Source of the DNA: JAWLBW01 sp041687475
Lineage (GTDB): Bacteria; J088; JAWLBW01
Length of the DNA: 13,142 bases
Direction: 5' to 3'
NCBI GenBank assembly: GCA_041687475.1
Contig: JAWLBW010000115.1
Location: 1-13,142, forward strand
Every line of letters starts with the position of its first letter. Positions within the stretch are counted from its first letter, which is position 1. The notes under the pieces are model-generated. The model saw nothing but the letters and a program-made list of their open reading frames with translations, ran no database searches and was not told the origin of the DNA. Shown here piece after piece: positions 6,892-13,142 of the stretch. Both the position numbers and the translations under genes were made by a program.

Positions 6892-7605
6892 ATGAAAAGC
6901 ATAATGGCCTTGTGGGCGGTGGCGGTGTTTGTATTTCTAGGTTTCGCGCGCCCGGCCGGGGCAGACGAGTGGCGCTATCGCCTCGAGGCCGTAACAGACT
7001 TTCCCGTATCGGCGGGAATCGGCGGTTTGGTCGAAAGTCCGGGAAGGTTACGGGTTTCGACATCCCTTGGCTACTTGCCGCCGGTTTACCTCAATGCGGT
7101 GAACAGCATCGCGGTCGAGCTTGATGCCTATTCGGAGAATATCGCCGATCTTATCGAGACGGCATTCGATAACTCCCTTGTCTGGCGTACCCAGGTTGGA
7201 TGGCGGCCTTGGGAGAACAAAGGGTTCTACTTTGGAGGGGGATTCACCCTGATCGGGTTGGGCGGTGGAGTAACGGCCGGCGAGCTTCTAACGGGCCTGA
7301 CAGATGTCGAGCCGCCCGAAGGCCTCGACATTACCGGAAGAGGCTATGACGTCTCTACTCTCGTCTCGACCGTAGACATCGAAGTCGGCTGGGAATTCGC
7401 GCTCGCCGAGCACTGGACGCTTCGAACGGCGCTTGGAACGGCGCTCGCCGTGGCTTCGAACAGCAATGTTGAGCCCAACTTCGAGCCCCGGTTGCCGCGT
7501 TTGCAGCAGGCCTTGACGAATCAGGTCGGCGCCGAGTTGGACGATACGTATGAGCAATACATAAAAGCACCGTTGATTACGTTGGCCGTGGGCTACGAGT
7601 TCTAA
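6892..7605 (+). CDS. Secreted, probable outer-membrane beta-barrel protein
   Basis: A 237-residue protein that begins with a clear Sec signal peptide: MKS, a hydrophobic core (about 5-18), then an AGA cleavage site before DEWRYR, so mature residue 1 is about position 25. The rest has no transmembrane helix. It alternates short amphipathic strands rich in Gly and aromatics (VSTSLGYLPPVY, VWRTQVGWRPW, GFYFGGGFTLIGLGGG, DIEVGWEFAL). It ends in VGYEF, with a terminal Phe as expected for proteins recognised by the Bam machinery. This fits a small outer-membrane beta barrel of about eight strands, but no specific family is recognised and no function is assigned. The DUF2254 gene follows after 37 bp on the same strand and may share its transcript. 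Confidence 0.7.
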   Translation: MKSIMALWAVAVFVFLGFARPAGADEWRYRLEAVTDFPVSAGIGGLVESPGRLRVSTSLGYLPPVYLNAVNSIAVELDAYSENIADLIETAFDNSLVWRTQVGWRPWENKGFYFGGGFTLIGLGGGVTAGELLTGLTDVEPPEGLDITGRGYDVSTLVSTVDIEVGWEFALAEHWTLRTALGTALAVASNSNVEPNFEPRLPRLQQALTNQVGAELDDTYEQYIKAPLITLAVGYEF

Positions 7606-7642
7606 CCGACTTACCCGTGAGACTGCGGCTCCGACAATTCTC

Positions 7643-8989
7643 GTGGACCTTGCAAGAGAAAGAGGCGCCTATCGTGAATTCTACGGCCTGGTCCTTTACG
7701 CCGGGGCGATCGTTGCTGTTGGTGTAGCCCTCGCCTTCCTCGTCACCTGGTGGGACAGGCGCTATGACCTGAGCTGGCTTGCCGGGTTGGAACTTACCTT
7801 GCAGGGCTCGCGTCAGGCATTGACGGCGTTCGGAACCACCATTCTCTCGGTTCTGGGCATCGTACTTGCCGTTTCGGTCGCCATCATTGCGATGATGACG
7901 GGGTCGTACGGGCCGCGCATCGTACAGGTATTCATTCTCGATCGGCTTACGCTTGCCATTCTCGCCGTTTTTCTTGTTTCCGGCACCTATGCCCTTTCTC
8001 TGTTCTTGCTCATCGGCAGGGCCGAAATGCCGCCGCACATGGCGGCGGTAACGACGTCATTATTGGCCTTCGCATGCGTGGCTGCCTTTTTTCTGTTTAT
8101 CATGCAGGCGCTGCGTAGTCTGCAGGCGGTCACGATCATCAACCGTGTGGGCGACGCGCTCGATGCCGAGATAGACCGCCTGTATCCGGTCGACGTCGAA
8201 GAACAGCCCGGCGCCGATACGCTACCCGAAGGTGGAGAACCACTCCTTGCCTCGAGTACCGGATACATTCGCCGGATTCAAGTGCGCAGGCTTACGTCGT
8301 GTCTGGCCGAATCGCAGGCAACCCTCGCGCTCGGGGTGCTTCCGGGCGATTTCGTATTACGAGGGGCTACCGTCGGGTACCTGCGACGAAACGGCCTACC
8401 GATCGAAGACCGAAAACTACGCAAGTACCTGCGTATCGGCCGGCGCCGCAGCCTCTATCAGGACGTTCGCTTCGGTTTCCTGCAGCTCGTTGAAATCGGC
8501 GGACGCGCCTTGTCGCCCGCGGTCAACGAGCCGTTCACGGGCATTCAATGCATTCACCGCATGGTCCAGGCGCTCGACATTCTTTCATCGCGCCCCCGCG
8601 GCGAGAACCTCGTGTGTGATGAAAGCGGACGCGCTCGCCTCAGCTATCCGGAGCTTGGCCCGACCTGGTTGCTGTTGCCGCTGGATGTCATGCGGCAGAT
8701 GGGGGCAAACGTTCCTATCGTCCTGCGAGAGCTGGGCACCGCAGTCGAGTTGCTGGCCACACGCATGCACGATGAACGGGAGCGTAGAGAACTTGACGGT
8801 TTGGCCGCGCGGTTGGAGCGAACGATAGCCAGGCTTCCGGAAGAAGACCAGTGGATAGTGCGGGACCGCTCGGGCGTTTCGCCCATTCCCCGCGACTTCC
8901 GGCCAGGCCGGGGCGAAATCGAAGGAGACGAGGAGGCGCGCCCGCCGGAAGCATCAGCACCTTTGGATACGCCGCCCCCTCCTCCATAG
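7643..8989 (+). CDS. DUF2254 integral membrane protein
   Basis: A 448-residue protein of the DUF2254 family, whose function is unknown. Four hydrophobic segments (about 15-36, 62-84, 104-124 and 136-156) form the N-terminal membrane part. Between helices two and three is the family stretch IIAMMTGSYGPRIVQVFILDR (positions 81-101), close to the usual QFGPR-LRNFLRDR signature. The soluble C-terminal half carries the signature GRALSPAVNEPFTGIQCIHRM. The last 30 residues form a Pro/Glu-rich tail ending in five prolines, which is probably disordered. The GTG at 7643 is the only usual start codon in this frame after the TGA at 7574-7576, and no ATG occurs before about codon 84, so the start is nearly forced despite a weak Shine-Dalgarno sequence. 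The gene probably shares a transcript with the upstream outer-membrane protein gene and converges on the sulfatase gene. Confidence 0.85.
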   Translation: MDLARERGAYREFYGLVLYAGAIVAVGVALAFLVTWWDRRYDLSWLAGLELTLQGSRQALTAFGTTILSVLGIVLAVSVAIIAMMTGSYGPRIVQVFILDRLTLAILAVFLVSGTYALSLFLLIGRAEMPPHMAAVTTSLLAFACVAAFFLFIMQALRSLQAVTIINRVGDALDAEIDRLYPVDVEEQPGADTLPEGGEPLLASSTGYIRRIQVRRLTSCLAESQATLALGVLPGDFVLRGATVGYLRRNGLPIEDRKLRKYLRIGRRRSLYQDVRFGFLQLVEIGGRALSPAVNEPFTGIQCIHRMVQALDILSSRPRGENLVCDESGRARLSYPELGPTWLLLPLDVMRQMGANVPIVLRELGTAVELLATRMHDERERRELDGLAARLERTIARLPEEDQWIVRDRSGVSPIPRDFRPGRGEIEGDEEARPPEASAPLDTPPPPP

Positions 8990-9008
8990 CCACTCTGGAA
9001 CCGTTTTC

Positions 9009-9018
9009 CCTCAGTGCC

Positions 9019-9024
<6 letters not shown>
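9009..9024. repeat. Tandem 8-bp direct repeat over the sulfatase stop codon
   Basis: Two adjacent perfect copies of CCTCAGTG lie at the convergent junction. The second copy contains the sulfatase stop codon (TCA on the plus strand at 9019-9021). It is probably a slippage duplication. Confidence 0.45.
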
Positions 9025-10497
<1,473 letters not shown>

Positions 10498-10543
10498 GAT
10501 GTTTCCCCCTGATTTTTTCCCTTTGCCGCTCAGGCTTTAACCG

Positions 10544-11875
10544 TCAGGCCGCCAGGCCCCCGTGGCAACGCTTTGCCTTCATGCCGCTTCCGCATGGGCA
10601 AGGGGCGTTTCGTCCGGCTTGCTGCGCGGCCTGTCGCAGGCGTTGTTCCTCGAACGGAAGAATGCGCATGATGTCGGCCGCGGGGCGACCACGGCGCAAG
10701 AGCTCGGCCATGATGGCCATGGGCCGGTCGACGTGCGCGAAGAATAGCTTGAGCCCGCTGCACAGATAATTGAGTCCCGGTTCGCCGTCGGGCGTCTCGA
10801 GAAAGCGGTTCTTCGGGCATTCGCCATGGCAGGCGAAGAGAAACTCGCAGTCGCGGCAGTATTGGGGAAGCGTATCGTTCTTGGCCTGTCCGAACTTCCG
10901 CTGCTTCTCCGAGCCGACCAGGTCGCCGATGTCGGTCTCCAGGATATTTCCGAGGAAATGCTTTTCCTCGACGAAGTGATCGCAGGAATACAGGTCGCCT
11001 GTGTGCTCGAGGGCCACGCCGTCGCCGCATGTGGCCTGAAAAATACAGAGCGTCGACTCGCCACGCACCCACGAGGCCAGAACGCCGTCGAACATCTGCA
11101 CGAACACCTTGCCGACGTCGCGGGCGACCCATTCATCGAAGATGGTGTTGAGGAACGTGCCCCATTGGCTTGAGCCGACTGAGCGGCCGGTCACGGCGCC
11201 GGGTCTTTCGGCGTCGCCGGCCTCGGCCCGTTCGACGATGGGAATGAACTGCATGAACTCGGCGCCGACTTCGTCGCGAAAGAACCGATAGACTTCGAGG
11301 CCATGGTCGGCGTTGGCCGAATTGACCGTGCAAAGCACGTTATAGTCGACGCCGTGCTTCTGCAGGAGGCGAAGCCCCCGCATGACCTTGTCGAACGTGG
11401 GGTTGCCGGCCTTGTCCTTGCGATACCGGTCGTGCATTTCGCGGGGGCCGTCGAGGCTTATACCCACCAGGAAGTTGTGTTCGCCGAGAAAGGCGCCCCA
11501 GTCGTCATTCAGGATGACTCCGTTGGTCTGGATGGTGTTCCGGATGGTGAGCCCGGGTCTACGGTAGCGCTCCTCTACCTCCATCGCCCGCCGGAAGAAT
11601 TCGAGCCCCATGAGCGTCGGTTCGCCGCCCTGCCAGGCAATCGTCACTTCGGGCGCGTTCGCATGCGCCGCGATGGTCTGGCGAATGTGCGCCTCCATGA
11701 CGGCATCGGACATACGGAATGTGCTTCCAGGGTAGAGGGCCTCTTTCTTGAGGAAGAAGCAGTACTCGCAGTCGAGATTGCAGCGCGCCCCCGTCGGCTT
11801 CGACATGACGTGAAAGGCGGGGCGAGAAGCGCCGTGGGCCTGTGTCGTCGCGTCTCGCAGAGCGTTGCTGTCCAT
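10544..11875 (-). CDS. Anaerobic-type sulfatase maturase (radical SAM, SPASM) with SEC-C tail
   Basis: A 443-residue radical-SAM enzyme that oxidises a Cys (or Ser) in a sulfatase active site to formylglycine without oxygen. The SAM cluster motif is C32-NLD-C36-EY-C39, and WQGGEPT (81-87) is the GGE-type SAM-binding motif. The SPASM domain supplies eight cysteines for two auxiliary clusters: C277, C283, C298, C340, C343, C349, C353 and C372. Their spacing agrees well with the Clostridium perfringens enzyme as I recall it. D299, directly after C298, matches the aspartate proposed there as general base. Residues 421-438 are a SEC-C zinc motif (GRNAPCPCGSGMKAKRCH, ligands C426, C428, C437, H438), an extra C-terminal module probably used for binding partners. 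AAGGGA lies five bases before the ATG. It is the first gene of an operon with the sulfatase. E. coli AslB is a homologue. Confidence 0.93.
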   Translation of the reverse strand: MDSNALRDATTQAHGASRPAFHVMSKPTGARCNLDCEYCFFLKKEALYPGSTFRMSDAVMEAHIRQTIAAHANAPEVTIAWQGGEPTLMGLEFFRRAMEVEERYRRPGLTIRNTIQTNGVILNDDWGAFLGEHNFLVGISLDGPREMHDRYRKDKAGNPTFDKVMRGLRLLQKHGVDYNVLCTVNSANADHGLEVYRFFRDEVGAEFMQFIPIVERAEAGDAERPGAVTGRSVGSSQWGTFLNTIFDEWVARDVGKVFVQMFDGVLASWVRGESTLCIFQATCGDGVALEHTGDLYSCDHFVEEKHFLGNILETDIGDLVGSEKQRKFGQAKNDTLPQYCRDCEFLFACHGECPKNRFLETPDGEPGLNYLCSGLKLFFAHVDRPMAIMAELLRRGRPAADIMRILPFEEQRLRQAAQQAGRNAPCPCGSGMKAKRCHGGLAA

Positions 11876-11942
11876 GCGTTTCCCTTGGTTGCCGTCTGCG
11901 GGGAGTATCGAACCGGAACCCCGGTCGGACGGTTTTCATCCA

Positions 11943-11970
11943 TTTACATCGACCTTGAACGCTTGTTCAA
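11943..11970 (-). promoter_or_regulatory. Candidate promoter of the maturase-sulfatase operon
   Basis: On the minus strand, TTGAAC (11965-11970, four of six to -35) and TGTAAA (11943-11948, four of six to -10) are 16 bp apart. They would start transcription about 60 bases before the ATG at 11875. The -35 box lies inside the palindrome at 11954-11971, so a bound repressor would block polymerase. Confidence 0.35.
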
Positions 11971-11971
11971 G
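11954..11971. promoter_or_regulatory. Perfect 18-bp inverted repeat, TetR-type operator candidate
   Basis: CTTGAAC and GTTCAAG form perfect 7-bp arms around GCTT. The TTGAACG/GTTCAA half-sites resemble operators of TetR-family regulators of fatty-acid, steroid or aromatic catabolism. It lies about 80 bp upstream of the maturase start and overlaps its candidate -35 box. No regulator gene is present in the window. Confidence 0.5.
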
Positions 11972-12266
11972 TCCAGCCGCATATGAAACGAAATGCCGGG
12001 GAGTCGAGGCCGGCAGAACCGACGCCGACCGTGTCAAGGTCTCGTTGGCGAAATCACGTCGATCGGCCCACTCTTGTGTAGACGGCTTTATGCTGAAGAT
12101 AGCAGTAGACCGCAAAGTGAGAATTCGAGTGTCGTTCGGCACGAGACTTCACACTTGCAGGCATCCTTCTCGTAGTCCCATCGTTTGACCCAAGCCTGCT
12201 CCAGCCCGGGACGAAGACAAACAACCGGCCCTGCCCCGAAGACGCAGAATGCGATCTACGAACTGC

Positions 12267-12282
12267 CTGTGCCACGGCACAG
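12267..12282. promoter_or_regulatory. Perfect 16-bp inverted repeat upstream of the hdhA promoter
   Basis: CTGTGCC and GGCACAG are perfect 7-bp arms around AC. The repeat ends five bases before the TTGACA box at 12288, a position suited to an activator. It could also be a chance palindrome, since no T-run follows to make it a terminator. Confidence 0.35.
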
Positions 12283-12287
12283 CGATG

Positions 12288-12318
12288 TTGACAATGGTCG
12301 GGTGGTACGTGCTATGAA
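12288..12318 (+). promoter_or_regulatory. Candidate sigma-70 promoter of hdhA
   Basis: A full-consensus TTGACA -35 box (12288-12293) is followed, after 19 bp, by TATGAA (12313-12318), which is preceded by TGC as in extended -10 promoters. The long spacer is suboptimal, which often goes with regulated promoters. It would give a 5' leader of roughly 140 bases before the ATG at 12465. Confidence 0.4.
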
Positions 12319-12464
12319 TGCGTTGGAGACGAAACAGACGGAAAGGTTTCCGTTATCTCCAGGAGGCTTTCGTTTCAGGGCCGGCGGCGACGCACAGCCG
12401 AGCCGCAACCCCGATACGCAGTACTGCCGGGCCTTCATCTGCAATCTCGTCAACGAGGTGAGTC

Positions 12465-13142
12465 ATGTCAGCACTCGATGCCTTCAGCCTGAAGGGCGAA
12501 GTCGCAATCGTTACCGGGGCCGGCGCCGGAATCGGCCGTGCAATAGCCGAGCTCTTTGCCGAAGCAGGAGCGGCGGTCGTAGTCAGCGACCTCAAGAGGG
12601 AAACCGCCGATGAAGTCGCAAACAGTATCAAAGGCGCCGGGGGGGCGGCCATCGGAGCCGCTTGCAACGTTACCAGCGCCGACGAACGCGGCGCCCTGGT
12701 GCGGGCGGCACTGGATGCGTTCGGTAAGATTTCGATTCTCGTGAACAATGCAGGCGGCGGCGGACCGAAGCCGTTCGAAATGCCGATCGACGATTTTGTC
12801 TGGGCCTACGAGCTCAACGTCTTCTCGGTCTTCCACCTCTCGCAGCTCTGTGCGCCCCACATGGAGAAAGCGGGTAGCGGGGCGATTGTGAACATCACGT
12901 CGATGGCAGGCGAAAACAAAAATATGCGTATGGCATCCTACGCTTCGTCAAAGGCCGCCGAGAACCACCTTACACGTAACATCGCCTTCGATCTGGGCCC
13001 CAGGAAAATTCGCGTCAACGCTATCGCGCCCGGCGCCATCAAGACCGCCGCGCTGGCGAGCGTGCTGACCCCGGACATCGAGAAGGGAATGCTGCGGCAC
13101 ACCCCGCTCGGCCGTCTCGGTGAAGTCAGGGATATCGCTTAT
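12465..13142 (+). CDS. hdhA: 7-alpha-hydroxysteroid dehydrogenase (SDR family), 3' end cut by the window
   Basis: The first 226 residues of a short-chain dehydrogenase/reductase; E. coli HdhA has 255, so about 30 are missing past the right edge. HdhA oxidises the 7-alpha-hydroxyl of bile acids such as cholate with NAD, in the cytoplasm. The Rossmann motif TGAGAGIG is at 17-24, and D42 at the end of the second strand favours NAD over NADP. NNAGGGGPKPF lies at 94-104 and N118 in YELNVFS. The catalytic residues S146, Y159 and K163 fall at the same numbers as in the E. coli enzyme as I remember it. The stretches NNAGGGGPKPF, ENKN and HTP are nearly those of HdhA and are unusual among general SDRs. 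The ATG has GAGGTGA just upstream (12455-12461). The true substrate may be another steroid or secondary alcohol. Confidence 0.88.
   Translation, partial: MSALDAFSLKGEVAIVTGAGAGIGRAIAELFAEAGAAVVVSDLKRETADEVANSIKGAGGAAIGAACNVTSADERGALVRAALDAFGKISILVNNAGGGGPKPFEMPIDDFVWAYELNVFSVFHLSQLCAPHMEKAGSGAIVNITSMAGENKNMRMASYASSKAAENHLTRNIAFDLGPRKIRVNAIAPGAIKTAALASVLTPDIEKGMLRHTPLGRLGEVRDIAY

Larger units (their letters stand above)
11876..12464. other. Long divergent intergenic region between the maturase gene and hdhA
   Basis: No gene is supported in these 589 bp. The open frame that runs through its right half and overlaps hdhA is Arg- and Ser-rich and matches nothing. The region holds a TetR-like palindrome and candidate promoter facing the maturase. 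A second inverted repeat and a candidate promoter face hdhA. A small possible hairpin in the maturase leader has arms ACCGG and CCGGT at 11912-11925. The stretch from about 11980 to 12260 shows nothing I can assign. Confidence 0.5.

Noticed and set aside
11303..11986. Plus-strand 227-codon open frame opposite the maturase gene
   Set aside because: The opposite strand encodes an intact radical-SAM/SPASM protein. This frame has no recognisable domain and runs into the intergenic palindrome.
12185..12613. Plus-strand 142-codon open frame overlapping the start of hdhA
   Set aside because: It overlaps the well-supported hdhA reading frame, is Arg/Ser/Asn-rich, and resembles no family.

Overview
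The window looks like chromosomal DNA of a GC-rich Gram-negative bacterium, probably a proteobacterium. An outer-membrane beta-barrel-like protein and AsmA/DUF748-type envelope proteins point to two membranes. The closest familiar protein I recognise is an HdhA-type 7-alpha-hydroxysteroid dehydrogenase, which resembles the Escherichia coli enzyme residue for residue around its active site. A gammaproteobacterium is my best guess, held weakly. I see no rRNA, tRNA, insertion sequence, prophage gene or CRISPR array.

Left part (1-8989): an envelope-protein neighbourhood. In order it holds a DUF4239/bestrophin-like membrane protein (403-1203, +), a ZIP-like permease (1234-1968, -) in an apparent operon behind an MscS-type mechanosensitive channel (1994-2866, -), then a translationally coupled pair on the plus strand. 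The first of the pair (3146-4195) is a stand-alone DUF748-like protein with no signal or anchor. The second (4195-5829) is an HdeD-like membrane domain fused to a paralogous DUF748-like domain. A convergent stand-alone HdeD-family protein follows (5970-6515, -). A secreted, probable outer-membrane beta-barrel protein (6892-7605, +) is followed closely by a DUF2254 membrane protein (7643-8989, +). Almost every product is a membrane or envelope protein of a poorly characterised family, with osmotic or acid-stress flavour (MscS, HdeD).

Right part (9019-13142): an anaerobic-type sulfatase maturase (10544-11875, -) lies immediately upstream of its likely substrate, a sulfatase (9019-10497, -) carrying the C-x-A-x-R maturation motif (CTAGR). 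The radical-SAM/SPASM maturase carries a C-terminal SEC-C zinc motif. Neither protein has a signal peptide, so installation of formylglycine and sulfate-ester hydrolysis are predicted to be cytoplasmic. Divergent from this pair, after about 590 bp of non-coding DNA, is hdhA (12465 to the window end, +), cut off about 30 residues before its expected C-terminus. The intergenic region has a perfect 18-bp inverted repeat resembling a TetR-type operator over a candidate promoter for the maturase-sulfatase operon. It also has a separate candidate promoter with a consensus -35 box in front of hdhA. The grouping suggests, as inference only, processing of sulfated steroid or bile-acid-like substrates.

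The most unusual feature is the modular set HdeD / HdeD-DUF748 / DUF748, where fused and separate versions of the same two domains lie within 3.4 kb. Next are the SEC-C-tailed maturase with its cytoplasmic CxAxR sulfatase and the palindromic operator.
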